DNA of 64,000 nt from Mycolicibacterium nivoides (GTDB lineage Bacteria; Actinomycetota; Actinomycetes; Mycobacteriales; Mycobacteriaceae): contig NZ_CP034072.1 of the NCBI RefSeq assembly GCF_003855255.1, positions 1,364,001 to 1,428,000 on the forward strand. Direction: 5' to 3'. The position numbers were made by a program, and so were the translations under genes. Under the pieces are notes generated by a model, which searched no databases, was not told the origin of the DNA, and saw nothing but the letters and a program-made list of their open reading frames with translations. Shown piece after piece: positions 29,471 to 37,888 of the stretch (its first letter is position 1; each line of letters opens with the position of its first letter).

Positions 29471-30979
29471 ATGCAACGGATTATCGGAACAGAGGTCGAA
29501 TACGGCATTTCATCGCCGTCCGATCCGACCGCCAATCCGATCCTGACCTCGACTCAGGCGGTGCTGGCGTACGCGGCTGCCGCCGGCATCCAGCGCGGCA
29601 AGCGCACACGGTGGGACTACGAGGTCGAGAGCCCGCTGCGCGACGCCCGCGGGTTCGACCTGTCCCGGGCGTCCGGACCGGCTCCGATCGTCGATGCCGA
29701 CGAGGTCGGGGCGGCCAACATGATCCTCACCAACGGCGCCCGGCTCTACGTGGACCATGCCCACCCGGAGTACTCGGCGCCGGAGTGCACCGATCCGATG
29801 GACGCGGTGATCTGGGACAAGGCCGGCGAGCGCGTGATGGAGGCCGCCGCCCGCCACGTCGCGAGCGTGCCCGGGGCGGCCAAGCTGCAGCTCTACAAGA
29901 ACAACGTGGACGGCAAGGGTGCCTCCTACGGGTCGCACGAGAACTACCTGATGAGCCGCCAGACCCCGTTCTCCGCGGTGATCGCGGGGTTCACCCCGTT
30001 CCTGGTGTCGCGGCAGGTGGTGACCGGCTCCGGCCGCGTCGGCATCGGGCCGTCGGGGGACGATCCCGGTTTCCAGCTGTCCCAGCGGGCCGACTACATC
30101 GAGGTCGAGGTCGGCCTCGAGACCACGCTCAAGCGCGGCATCATCAACACCCGCGACGAGCCGCACGCCGACGCCGACAAATACCGGCGGCTGCACGTCA
30201 TCATCGGCGATGCCAACCTGGCCGAGACGTCGACCTATCTCAAGGTCGGGACCAGCTCCCTGGTGCTCGACCTGATCGAGGAGGGCCCGCAGTACGGGCT
30301 GGACCTGTCCGATCTGGCGCTGGCCCGGCCGGTGCACGCCGTCCACGTGATCAGCCGTGATCCGTCGCTCCGGGCCACGGTCGCGCTGGCCGACGGTCGT
30401 GAGATGACCGCCCTGGCGATGCAGCGGGTCTATCTGGACCGGGTGGCCAAACTGGTCGACATCAAGGACCCGGATCCGCGGGCCTCCCACGTGGTCGAGA
30501 CCTGGGCTCATGTGCTGGACCTGCTCGAACGCGATCCGATGGAATGTGCCGAGATTCTCGACTGGCCGGCCAAGCTGCGGTTGCTGGAGGGGTTCCGCCA
30601 GCGCGAGAACCTCGGCTGGCAGGCGCCGCGGCTGCACCTGGTCGACCTGCAGTACTCCGATGTCCGGCTGGACAAGGGCCTGTACAACCGGCTGGTGGCG
30701 CGCGGTTCGATGAAGCGCCTGGTCACCGAGCAGCAGGTGATCGACGCGGTGGACAACCCGCCGACCGACACTCGTGCGTACTTCCGCGGCGAATGCCTGC
30801 GCCGCTTCGGTTCCGACATCGCCGCGGCGAGCTGGGACTCGGTGATCTTCGATCTCGGCGGCGATTCGCTCGTCCGGATTCCAACGCTGGAGCCTCTGCG
30901 CGGCAGCAAGGCGCATGTCGGCGCCCTCCTGGACTCTGTGGACAGCGCGGCGGAACTCGTCGAGCAACTCACGAACTGA
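29471..30979 (+). CDS. dop: Deamidase/depupylase of Pup
   Basis: Deamidates the C-terminal glutamine of Pup to glutamate and removes Pup from conjugates. The 502-residue protein has a carboxylate-amine ligase-like fold related to glutamine synthetase and starts [14 protein letters not shown], whose glutamates bind Mg-ATP. The insertion after about residue 38 ([25 protein letters not shown]) is the Dop loop that distinguishes it from PafA. It shares with pafA the segments HENYLM/HENYLI and [18 protein letters not shown]. Located 9 bases after ectD and 105 bases before pup, in the classical dop-pup-prcB-prcA order. Confidence 0.97.
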   Translation: MQRIIGTEVEYGISSPSDPTANPILTSTQAVLAYAAAAGIQRGKRTRWDYEVESPLRDARGFDLSRASGPAPIVDADEVGAANMILTNGARLYVDHAHPEYSAPECTDPMDAVIWDKAGERVMEAAARHVASVPGAAKLQLYKNNVDGKGASYGSHENYLMSRQTPFSAVIAGFTPFLVSRQVVTGSGRVGIGPSGDDPGFQLSQRADYIEVEVGLETTLKRGIINTRDEPHADADKYRRLHVIIGDANLAETSTYLKVGTSSLVLDLIEEGPQYGLDLSDLALARPVHAVHVISRDPSLRATVALADGREMTALAMQRVYLDRVAKLVDIKDPDPRASHVVETWAHVLDLLERDPMECAEILDWPAKLRLLEGFRQRENLGWQAPRLHLVDLQYSDVRLDKGLYNRLVARGSMKRLVTEQQVIDAVDNPPTDTRAYFRGECLRRFGSDIAAASWDSVIFDLGGDSLVRIPTLEPLRGSKAHVGALLDSVDSAAELVEQLTN

Positions 30980-31084
30980 CCATTTCCGGCGGTGAGCTAT
31001 CCCGGGCAATCCGGGTGCCGACCGGTACTGTGGAAGAACCGGTTGGGCGGTTAGCCCGGCCGATGACAATTGCAGGAGGCAGCG

Positions 31085-31279
31085 ATGGCTCAAGAGCAGA
31101 CCAAGCGTGGCGGTGGCGGCGGTGAGGACGACGACCTCCCGGGTGCATCTGCCGCCGGGCAGGAGCGTCGCGAGAAGCTGGCCGAGGAGACCGACGATCT
31201 GCTCGATGAGATCGACGACGTGCTGGAAGAGAACGCCGAAGACTTCGTGCGCGCATACGTCCAAAAGGGCGGCCAGTGA
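31085..31279 (+). CDS. pup: Prokaryotic ubiquitin-like protein Pup
   Basis: A 64-residue, largely disordered protein tag attached to lysines of proteasome substrates. ATG 31085 has a strong caggagg RBS, and an earlier in-frame ATG at 31070 is less likely. The N-terminal half is Gly/Glu/Asp-rich (GGGGGEDDD), the central helix [19 protein letters not shown] binds the Mpa coiled coil, and the sequence ends YVQKGGQ. The terminal glutamine must be deamidated by Dop before PafA can ligate it. The stop overlaps the prcB GTG (GTGA), coupling tag and protease translation. Confidence 0.98.
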   Translation: MAQEQTKRGGGGGEDDDLPGASAAGQERREKLAEETDDLLDEIDDVLEENAEDFVRAYVQKGGQ

Positions 31280-32133
31280 CCTGGCGCGAAAACCTGTCTC
31301 TGCCCCAACCCTTCTCCGGTATCACCTCTGTAGCCATGGACCTGTCGTCCTTCTCTGAACTGCTGCGTCGTCAGGCCCCAGAACTGTTGCCGGTCAACCG
31401 TGTCGCCGATGGCGGGATCAACCCGACCAACGCGGTGCCCCACGGGACGACCATCGTCGCGATCAAGTACCCCGGCGGTGTGCTGATCGCCGGTGACCGG
31501 CGTTCCACCCAGGGCAACATGATCGCCGGGCGCGACGTGCAGAAGGTGTACATCACCGATGACTACACCGCGACCGGTATCGCGGGCACCGCGGCCATCG
31601 CCGTGGAGTTCGCCCGCCTCTATGCCGTGGAACTCGAGCACTACGAGAAGCTCGAAGGCGTCGCCCTGACCTTCCGCGGGAAGGTCAACCGGCTGGCCAT
31701 CATGGTGCGCGGCAATCTCGGTGCGGCACTGCAGGGTTTCGTGGCGCTCCCGCTGCTGGTGGGTTTTGATGTTGATGCCAGCGACCCGACAAATGCCGGC
31801 CGCATCGTGTCCTTCGACGCCGCGGGCGGTTGGAACATCGAGGAAGAGGGCTACCAGTCGGTGGGCTCCGGCTCGATCTTCGCCAAGTCGTCGATCAAGA
31901 AGCTCTATCCGCATGTGGTGGACGCGGATTCGGCATTGCAGGTGGCCATCGAGTCGCTCTACGACGCGGCCGACGACGACTCCGCCACCGGTGGACCCGA
32001 TCTGGTGCGCGGCATCTATCCGACCGCGGTGACCATCGGTGCCGAGGGTGCGGTCGAGATCACCGAGGAACGCATCGCCGAGCTGGCCCGCGAAGTCATC
32101 GCGCGCCGGACCCGGACGGGCGGTGAGGGGTAA
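31276..32133 (+). CDS. prcB: 20S proteasome beta subunit
   Basis: Catalytic subunit of the mycobacterial proteasome. The 285-residue precursor starts at GTG 31276. A 57-residue propeptide is removed between Gly57 and Thr58 ([16 protein letters not shown]), exposing the N-terminal threonine nucleophile. Other catalytic features are the aspartate and lysine in GDRRSTQG and the ring-forming [15 protein letters not shown] helix. The C-terminus has a charged tail (RTRTGGEG). It forms the two inner heptameric rings, and processing occurs on assembly with PrcA. Confidence 0.98.
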   Translation: MTWRENLSLPQPFSGITSVAMDLSSFSELLRRQAPELLPVNRVADGGINPTNAVPHGTTIVAIKYPGGVLIAGDRRSTQGNMIAGRDVQKVYITDDYTATGIAGTAAIAVEFARLYAVELEHYEKLEGVALTFRGKVNRLAIMVRGNLGAALQGFVALPLLVGFDVDASDPTNAGRIVSFDAAGGWNIEEEGYQSVGSGSIFAKSSIKKLYPHVVDADSALQVAIESLYDAADDDSATGGPDLVRGIYPTAVTIGAEGAVEITEERIAELAREVIARRTRTGGEG

Positions 32134-32859
32134 ATGAGCTTCCCGTACTTCATCTCGCCTGAACAGGCGATGCGTGAGCGCTCCGAACTGGCGCGCAAGG
32201 GCATCGCCCGCGGGCGGAGCGTGATCGCACTCGCATACGACAGCGGCGTGCTTTTCGTCGCGGAGAACCCCTCGCGGTCTCTGCAGAAGGTCAGCGAGCT
32301 CTACGACCGGGTCGGCTTCGCCGCCGTGGGCCGGTTCAACGAGTTCGACAACCTGCGGCGCGGCGGAATCCAGTTCGCCGACACCCGCGGCTACGCCTAC
32401 GACCGCCGCGACGTGACGGGCCGCCAGTTGGCCAATGTGTACGCGCAGACGCTCGGCACGATTTTCACCGAGCAGGCCAAGCCCTACGAGGTCGAGCTGT
32501 GCGTGGCCGAGGTGGCGCACTACGGCGAGACGAAGTCGCCTGAGCTGTACCGCATCACCTACGACGGGTCGATCGCCGACGAGCCGCACTTCGTCGTGAT
32601 GGGCGGCACCACCGAACCGATCATCGCCGCGCTGAACGAGTCGTACGCAGAGAACGCCGATCTGGCCGCGGCGGTCAAGATCGCCGTCGAAGCACTCAGC
32701 GCGAGCGGCAACGGTTCCGAGCCGCGCACCCTGGGCCCGGCCACCCTGGAGGTGGCGATCCTCGACGCCAACCGTCCTCGCCGGGCGTTCCGCCGGATCA
32801 CCGGCGCAGCGTTGGAAGCCGTTCTGCCTGAATCGGAGCCACCGGCGGCGTCTGAGTAG
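32134..32859 (+). CDS. prcA: 20S proteasome alpha subunit
   Basis: Structural subunit forming the two outer heptameric rings that gate entry. It is 241 residues. The N-terminal gating segment is [26 protein letters not shown], and the body is the Ntn-hydrolase-like fold without a catalytic threonine. [18 protein letters not shown] lies near residue 91, and the C-terminal tail EPPAASE is acidic. ATG 32134 immediately follows the prcB stop (TAA-ATG with no gap), ensuring equal synthesis. A DUF2071 gene follows 5 bases on. Confidence 0.97.
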   Translation: MSFPYFISPEQAMRERSELARKGIARGRSVIALAYDSGVLFVAENPSRSLQKVSELYDRVGFAAVGRFNEFDNLRRGGIQFADTRGYAYDRRDVTGRQLANVYAQTLGTIFTEQAKPYEVELCVAEVAHYGETKSPELYRITYDGSIADEPHFVVMGGTTEPIIAALNESYAENADLAAAVKIAVEALSASGNGSEPRTLGPATLEVAILDANRPRRAFRRITGAALEAVLPESEPPAASE

Positions 32860-32864
32860 CCGCA

Positions 32865-33602
32865 GTGGTCGAGCCGGTCAGCCCCGAAGCGCCGAGGCTG
32901 ACCGGTGCCCGGATCCTTCATCAGAACTGGGTCGACTTGACCTTTCTGCACTGGCCGGTAGATGCCCGGCGGATCGCACACCTGTATCCGGCGGGCACAG
33001 AGCCGGATACGTTCGACGGGATCGGCTATGTCGGGCTGGTCGCGTTTCGGATGACCGGCACCGGTTTCGGCTACGGCCCTGGCGTGCTCGGCAGTTTCCT
33101 GGAGACCAATGTGCGCCTGTACTCCGTCGATGGCATCGGCCGTCGTGGCGTCGTGTTCCTGAGCCTGGACACCCCGAGGCTCGACGTTGCGCTCGCCGCC
33201 CGCGCGGCGCTGGGGGTCCGGTACCGGTGGGCCGGGATGTCGTACCTCAGTGACGGGAACCGCCACGCCTACACGACCGTGGTGCGCTGGCCGCGAACCC
33301 GGGCGTCCAGCCGTATCGAGGTCCAAACCGGCGATGTTCTGGTACCTGGGCAGCTTGAGCATTTCCTTACGGCGCGCTGGGGTCTGCACGTCGCTCACGG
33401 CGGGCGCACCTGGTATGTGCCCAACGAGCATCCGGCCTGGTTGTTGCGGTCGGCGGAGCTGCTCGGGTTCGACGAGTCGGGATTGTTCGCCTCGGTCGGC
33501 CTCGGCGGGCTCTGCGATGGGCCGCCGGTGCACGTCGCGTTCAGCGACGGCGTACCCGCCCGGTTCGGGCTGCCCGTTCGGGCAGGCACGCCTAGGCGAT
33601 GA
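32865..33602 (+). CDS. DUF2071 (YqjF-like) family protein
   Basis: A 245-residue soluble protein of the DUF2071 family. The conserved start is HQNWVDLTFLHWPVDA with R-x-LYPAG, then YVGLVAFRMTGTG and a FLETNVRLYSVDG-GRRGVVFLSLD core (about residues 70-110). The C-terminal HFLTARWGLHV and HPAWLLRSAELLG are also typical. The fold resembles acetoacetate decarboxylase-like beta barrels, and function is unknown. It starts with a GTG 5 bases after prcA and may be read through from the proteasome operon. It overlaps the next, convergent gene by 11 bases. Confidence 0.85.
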   Translation: MVEPVSPEAPRLTGARILHQNWVDLTFLHWPVDARRIAHLYPAGTEPDTFDGIGYVGLVAFRMTGTGFGYGPGVLGSFLETNVRLYSVDGIGRRGVVFLSLDTPRLDVALAARAALGVRYRWAGMSYLSDGNRHAYTTVVRWPRTRASSRIEVQTGDVLVPGQLEHFLTARWGLHVAHGGRTWYVPNEHPAWLLRSAELLGFDESGLFASVGLGGLCDGPPVHVAFSDGVPARFGLPVRAGTPRR

Positions 33603-34317
33603 CGTTGACCACCGTTTCGGCGGCGCTGCGGTCGGTGTAGAGCTGCCAGATCTGCTCGGCCAGCTCGTCCGGGTTCAGTGTGTGGATCGCGATTCCGGCG
33701 AACTGCGGCGAATCGGCCATCGCCCGATGGATGTCACCGCGCTCGATCAGGCCGCCGATGGTGAGGGTCCCGGCGTAGATACCGGCGGGCGCGAGTGCGG
33801 CATGCAGGGTGACCGCGTAGTTGCGCAGCGCTGCCGCCGCCAAGGCCAGCCCGCTGAGCGGGGGCATCGGCACGACACTGCTCAGACCGCCGGCGAACAG
33901 CAATCCTCCGCTGCCGCGCTGCCGCATCTCGGGCAGCAGCTGCGCGGCGAAGTCGACCGCGGGTACGACGCTGTCGAGCGCCGCCTTCGCGCCGGCGGCG
34001 TCGAGATCGGTGATGTCGCCGGTGGGCGCCGTTTCGAATGCGGCCGGACCGTAATAGCCCACGTCGATCCGGCCGAACCGGGCACGGACCGCGTCGATGG
34101 CGCTGCGCAGCTGATCGGGCCGGGCCGCGTCGGCGACATAGGCGGCCGCCTCGATTCCGTTGTCGGCCAGTGCGGCCAGGTAATCCGAATGCCGTTGTGG
34201 CGAACGCGAAATCAGCGCGACGCGGTATCCCGCGGCGCCGAACCGCTGTGCGACCGACAAGCCGAGGCCGGGGCCGGCGCCGAGTACCACCAGGACCGGG
34301 GAAGAAGTTGAGGTCAT
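33592..34317 (-). CDS. Short-chain dehydrogenase/reductase
   Basis: A 241-residue SDR. The NAD(P) motif GAGPGLGLSVAQRFGAAG (about residues 12-29) and the NNAG-equivalent GYYGPAAFE are visible, but the usual catalytic YxxxK is replaced: the expected position reads SGLALAAAALRNY. The protein may therefore be a non-catalytic NAD-binding member or a divergent SDR. ATG 34317 was chosen because it lies at the edge of the operator region, and the longer frame to 34506 is antisense to tetR. It is divergent from a TetR gene with a triple repeat between them. Confidence 0.8.
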   Translation of the reverse strand: MTSTSSPVLVVLGAGPGLGLSVAQRFGAAGYRVALISRSPQRHSDYLAALADNGIEAAAYVADAARPDQLRSAIDAVRARFGRIDVGYYGPAAFETAPTGDITDLDAAGAKAALDSVVPAVDFAAQLLPEMRQRGSGGLLFAGGLSSVVPMPPLSGLALAAAALRNYAVTLHAALAPAGIYAGTLTIGGLIERGDIHRAMADSPQFAGIAIHTLNPDELAEQIWQLYTDRSAAETVVNVIA

Positions 34318-34356
34318 ACTCAACTTACTAGCACAAGTTGAGTGCACCCTCAACTT
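34318..34356. promoter_or_regulatory. Operator with inverted and direct repeats (ACTCAACTT unit)
   Basis: actcaactt and aagttgagt form a perfect 9-bp-arm inverted repeat with an 8-base spacer (34318-34343). A third copy, ctcaactt, follows at 34349-34356. The array begins immediately after the SDR start codon and ends 17 bases before the tetR start used here, so a dimeric TetR regulator bound here would block both promoters. Confidence 0.75.
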
Positions 34357-34372
34357 CGATATGCTGAACAGC

Positions 34373-34972
34373 ATGTCGGCGATGCGTGCGGATGCGGTCC
34401 GAAACCGGGACCGCCTGGTGGCGGCGGCCGCCGAACTCTTCACCGAGCGCGGAGTCGACGTACCTCTCGACGAGGTCGCGCGAAAGGCGGGCGTGAGCAT
34501 CGGCACGCTCTACAACCACTTCCCGAACCGCGGCGCACTCCTGGATGTCGTGCTGTCCGACCGATTGGCCGTCATCGACCGGCTGGCCCGGCAGGCGCTT
34601 GCCGATGCGGACCCATGGCGGGGATTCACCGGGTTCCTCCACAGCCTGTTCGCGATGCAGGCATCCGACCGCAGCATCAACGACGCGGTAGCCCGTAATC
34701 CTGTGGGCGCCGTCGACATCGCGGGGGAATGCGGCCGTGCCGGGGGACTACTGGAGGTCGTCGTCGGACGGGCCAGAGACGCCGGGGTGCTGCGAGCCGA
34801 CTTCGGCGCCGATGACCTGGCGACGTTGATGTGGGCGATGTCGAAGGTGATCGCGATGGCCGACGGAGACGACGCCGTCTGGCGGCGTCACCTGGGTTTT
34901 GTGCTGGACGGGCTGAAAAGCCCGGTCGGCAGTGAGACGGGGCCCGGGCTGTCAGCCCAGGGCGAACCGTAG
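34373..34972 (+). CDS. TetR/AcrR-family regulator of the adjacent SDR
   Basis: An about 199-residue repressor. The N-terminal HTH is AVRNRDRLVAAAAELFTERG then VPLDEVARKAGVSIGTLYNHFPNRGALL, and the ligand domain is of the TetR_C_39/SbtR-like group (terminal FLHSLFAMQASD and LMWAMSKVIA). ATG 34361, 34373 and 34382 are all in frame, and no RBS decides between them. It is divergent from the SDR with the repeated operator between, and overlaps the convergent baeRF-like gene by 21 bases. Ligand unknown. Confidence 0.9.
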   Translation: MSAMRADAVRNRDRLVAAAAELFTERGVDVPLDEVARKAGVSIGTLYNHFPNRGALLDVVLSDRLAVIDRLARQALADADPWRGFTGFLHSLFAMQASDRSINDAVARNPVGAVDIAGECGRAGGLLEVVVGRARDAGVLRADFGADDLATLMWAMSKVIAMADGDDAVWRRHLGFVLDGLKSPVGSETGPGLSAQGEP

Positions 34973-36079
34973 TTTCGCGACTGCCGTCTGGTTCCAGATG
35001 CCGGCGGTGATTTCGTCGGGTCGCACAGCGAAGGCCTCACCACGGTGCTCGAGGACCGTCACCGCGATGCGGGACAGCACGTCATACCCGGAATCGTCGT
35101 AATGCAGCGCGCCGTTCGCGGCCTCGATCCGGCCCAGGACATCGACGGTGAAGTTGTATACGAGGGTGTCCACCGCGCCGGCCGCCGCGGCGCGCGCGAT
35201 GTCGCCCAGATCGGTGGCCACCAGCCCCTTGCTGAGGTCATTGCCCAGCTCCTCGACCCACGCGTTGGCTTCTTCGGAGTTCAGGGCGGGCAGTGACTCG
35301 CGGATGGCGCCGTCGATCTGATCGGGCCGCAATTCGTCAGCGGCGCCGGGCACCGCCACGATCCGGCGCTTGTGGTCGAGCCCGCGGTACATGTCGAGCA
35401 GCGGGTCGGTCGCGAACAGGTACAGCGGCCGCGTAGACGACGGATCGAGCTGCCCCAGTTCGGAGTCCACGGCCTCGGCGACCCGCTTGGCGTACTGCTC
35501 CAACAGCACTTTCTTGCCCTCGTCGCCCACCAGGCGGCGCACGTGGCCCCGGTCGCGCACGGTGGCGCGATGGGTCGCGTCGGCCACGTCGGCTGCGTAC
35601 TCGCCGGTGAGCTCCAGTTCCTCGGCACGTGTGCTCGCGGTGGCCTGCCACAGGTTCCAGCCGTCGGCCGAGAGCGTCAACGCAAAGGCTTCCTGCGGCG
35701 TGGTGACCGCCCGCAGAAGCTGGCCGATGTCGAAGTAACTGCCCACCTGCGACTGGTTCTCCAGCTCGTTCGGCAGCACGTAGACCTCGTGGAAGTCGTC
35801 GGCGATGAAGATGGCCACCGAACTGGAAAGGCTCAGCCACAGGTCCGATTCGGCGATCTCGGCCCAGCGCGATCGCAACTTTTCCTCGACGGCGTGCCGC
35901 GCCCCGGAATCGCGGATCGTGCGCAGGGCCCGGTCGACGGCGCTCTTCGCGGTCAACAGACTCTTTTCCCGCTCGTCGGGTCCCGGTGCGGTTTCCGCGT
36001 ACACCGTGATGGCGTGCTCATGAGGCTCGCCAAGGCGGATCAGGTCGGCAACATCGGGCAGGTCGTAGCGGGTCATCAC
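34952..36079 (-). CDS. Bacterial archaeo-eukaryotic release factor (baeRF)-like protein
   Basis: A 375-residue soluble protein that I place in the baeRF superfamily (bacterial relatives of eRF1/Pelota/Vms1). The evidence is the general layout: an N-terminal domain with HAITVYAETAPGPDEREKSLLTAKSAVD, a middle SSSVAIFIADDFHEVYVLP strand block, and a C-terminal L7Ae-like domain (AAAAGAVDTLVYNFTVDVLGRI). The typical GGQ peptidyl-hydrolase loop is not present. Proposed family roles are ribosome-associated release or stress responses, and no bacterial function is firmly established. It stands alone, with a 108-base gap before the tetR-agu region. Confidence 0.65.
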   Translation of the reverse strand: MMTRYDLPDVADLIRLGEPHEHAITVYAETAPGPDEREKSLLTAKSAVDRALRTIRDSGARHAVEEKLRSRWAEIAESDLWLSLSSSVAIFIADDFHEVYVLPNELENQSQVGSYFDIGQLLRAVTTPQEAFALTLSADGWNLWQATASTRAEELELTGEYAADVADATHRATVRDRGHVRRLVGDEGKKVLLEQYAKRVAEAVDSELGQLDPSSTRPLYLFATDPLLDMYRGLDHKRRIVAVPGAADELRPDQIDGAIRESLPALNSEEANAWVEELGNDLSKGLVATDLGDIARAAAAGAVDTLVYNFTVDVLGRIEAANGALHYDDSGYDVLSRIAVTVLEHRGEAFAVRPDEITAGIWNQTAVAKLRFALG

Positions 36080-36187
36080 CCCTCCTTTGCGCGGACTGCT
36101 ACCAACCTTATGCCTGCGAGGGCCGCTGACCAGGGTAAAAAGTCCCAGAAGGTGGCATCACGCAGCGAATCGGGTCGACCGCAGGCC

Positions 36188-36811
36188 TCAATTTCGCTCG
36201 GCGCCCGGTATCACGGCCGCCAGTCCGTAAAGCAGTACCGCGATGCCGAATTCGAAGGCGTCGTCGGCGCGGGCGGGCTTGGCGCTGCCGGTGGTCAGCG
36301 CGGCGGTCAGTTCCGGGCCCACCTCGGCGCCGGTGCTCCAGGGTTCGTCGGGGGCCGCGACGTCCAGGGCCGAGCCCAGCACGAAAGAGTCGATCAGGGT
36401 GATGGCGCGCAGCGTGTCGGCTGGGTCGAATCCGGCGCGGCTGAAGGTGACGGCCAGGGTGTTGTACATGGTCAGAGCGTGTTCGCTGTTCACCGCGTGT
36501 GCCGTGAGCAGCGGGATGAGGCGCGGATAGCGGGCGTAGCTCTGCCGGTAGGACCGCATGATGTCGGCGACCACCTCGGTCCAGGGCCGGGCCGGGTCAT
36601 CCGCGGGGAGGGTGACTTCGGACATGGCCCGCTCGCGTAGCAGTTCGACGATCTGTTCGCGGCCGGCGACGTGGTTGTAGAGCGATGACGGCCGGACCTT
36701 CAGCGCCCGGGCGAGTTGAGGGACGCTGAATCCACCGGTTGAGTTGACCAAATCCATTGCCGCACTGGTGATGCGGTCGGGGGAGAGCAGCGGTAGCGGA
36801 GGGCGTCCCAT
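36188..36811 (-). CDS. TetR-family regulator of the agu operon
   Basis: A 207-residue repressor with a TetR helix-turn-helix in residues about 10-55 (SPDRITSAAMDLVNSTGGFS, then VPQLARALKVRPSSLYNHV) and a TetR_C-type ligand domain with several aromatic/acidic residues. It is divergent from aguB with an 81-base gap containing a perfect palindrome, so it most likely represses agmatine catabolism. Agmatine or a related amine is the natural candidate inducer. It stands apart from the baeRF gene downstream. Confidence 0.9.
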   Translation of the reverse strand: MGRPPLPLLSPDRITSAAMDLVNSTGGFSVPQLARALKVRPSSLYNHVAGREQIVELLRERAMSEVTLPADDPARPWTEVVADIMRSYRQSYARYPRLIPLLTAHAVNSEHALTMYNTLAVTFSRAGFDPADTLRAITLIDSFVLGSALDVAAPDEPWSTGAEVGPELTAALTTGSAKPARADDAFEFGIAVLLYGLAAVIPGAERN

Positions 36812-36858
36812 GGCACATTTCTACTACCTCTTTACAACCGCTGTTAGCGGGGTCACAA

Positions 36859-36881
36859 TAAAACGAATGCCATTCGTTTTA
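36859..36881. promoter_or_regulatory. Candidate TetR operator of aguBA
   Basis: taaaacgaat-gcc-attcgtttta is a perfect 10-bp-arm palindrome ending in the aggag RBS of aguB, 11 bases before its ATG. Binding of the divergent TetR here would block both promoter and translation start. It is the only clear dyad in the intergenic space. Confidence 0.75.
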
Positions 36882-36892
36882 GGAGACGACTG

Positions 36893-37888
36893 ATGATCAC
36901 CCTGACCGCCACCGCTCCCGAGTCGTTGTCCCGCAGCGCCGCGTCGACCCGCCCTCCGCTGCGGGTCGGGTTGGTGCAGCATCGGTGGCGGCCCGATGCG
37001 ACAGAGCTGGTCAGGGTGCTGCGGGACGGTATCGACAGGGCAGCCGGCGCCGGCGCCGCGCTGGTCTGCCTGCCGGAGATAACCCTGCTGCGCTACCCCG
37101 CGGACACCCCGGCCGGACCGAACCCCGGCGAGTCCGCCGAGGATCTCACCGGAGGCCCGACCTTCGCCCTGGCCGCCGAGGCGGCCCGCGCGAACGACGT
37201 CTTCGTGCACGCCTCGCTGTACGAAAAGGCTCCGGCGGCAGATGGATTGGGCTTCAACACGGCAATCCTGGTGACCCCGTCGGGGGAGCTGGCCGGTTAC
37301 ACCCGCAAGCTGCACATCCCGATCTCGGCCGGCTACTACGAAGACACCTACTTCCGTCCGGGTCCAGGAGGCTCCACCGGCCAGACTGACCCGTATCCCG
37401 TGTACAACCCGGAGGGCCTGGGTGCCCGCGTCGGCCTGCCGACCTGCTGGGACGAATGGTTCCCGGAAGTGGCTCGCAGCTACTCACTCGGCGGTGCCGA
37501 GATCGTGGTCTATCCGACGGCCATCGGTTCGGAGCCGGTGTTCCCGGCCTTCGACACCCAACCGTTGTGGCAGCACGTGATCGTCGCCAACGGCATCAGC
37601 AGCGGGCTGTTCATGGTGGTGCCCAACCGGGTCGGTGACGAGGGCAAGGTCACCTTCTACGGTTCGTCGTTCATCTCCGACCCGTTCGGCCGGGTGCTGG
37701 TGCAGGCACCTCGCGACGAAGAAGCCGTGCTGGTCGCCGACCTGGATCTGGATCAGCGCCGGGACTGGCTGGAGCTGTTCCCGTTTCTTCTCACCCGGCG
37801 GCCCGACACCTACACCGCGCTGACCGCGCCGGTCGATGTGGAGCACCCGTACGGCGTCGGCCACGAAGCCACGGCAGTGGTGAAATGA
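36893..37888 (+). CDS. aguB: N-carbamoylputrescine amidase
   Basis: Nitrilase-superfamily enzyme hydrolysing N-carbamoylputrescine to putrescine, CO2 and ammonia. It is 331 residues. The Glu-Lys-Cys triad is visible: E in LPEITLLRY near residue 63, K in YTRKLHIPISAGYYEDTYF near 138, and C185 in PTCWDEWFPE. The GYYEDTYF segment is typical of the carbamoylputrescine group and absent from most other nitrilases. A good aggagac RBS precedes ATG 36893. Its stop overlaps the aguA start by 4 bases, and the pair forms the agmatine deiminase route. N-terminal about 20 residues are extra and probably disordered. Confidence 0.93.
   Translation: MITLTATAPESLSRSAASTRPPLRVGLVQHRWRPDATELVRVLRDGIDRAAGAGAALVCLPEITLLRYPADTPAGPNPGESAEDLTGGPTFALAAEAARANDVFVHASLYEKAPAADGLGFNTAILVTPSGELAGYTRKLHIPISAGYYEDTYFRPGPGGSTGQTDPYPVYNPEGLGARVGLPTCWDEWFPEVARSYSLGGAEIVVYPTAIGSEPVFPAFDTQPLWQHVIVANGISSGLFMVVPNRVGDEGKVTFYGSSFISDPFGRVLVQAPRDEEAVLVADLDLDQRRDWLELFPFLLTRRPDTYTALTAPVDVEHPYGVGHEATAVVK

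Noticed and set aside
29510..31264. 584-codon minus-strand frame opposite dop and pup
   Set aside because: Dop and Pup are unequivocal on the plus strand; the antisense translation has no recognisable domain.
31090..32589. 499-codon minus-strand frame opposite prcB/prcA
   Set aside because: Shadow of the proteasome subunit genes, with no independent support.
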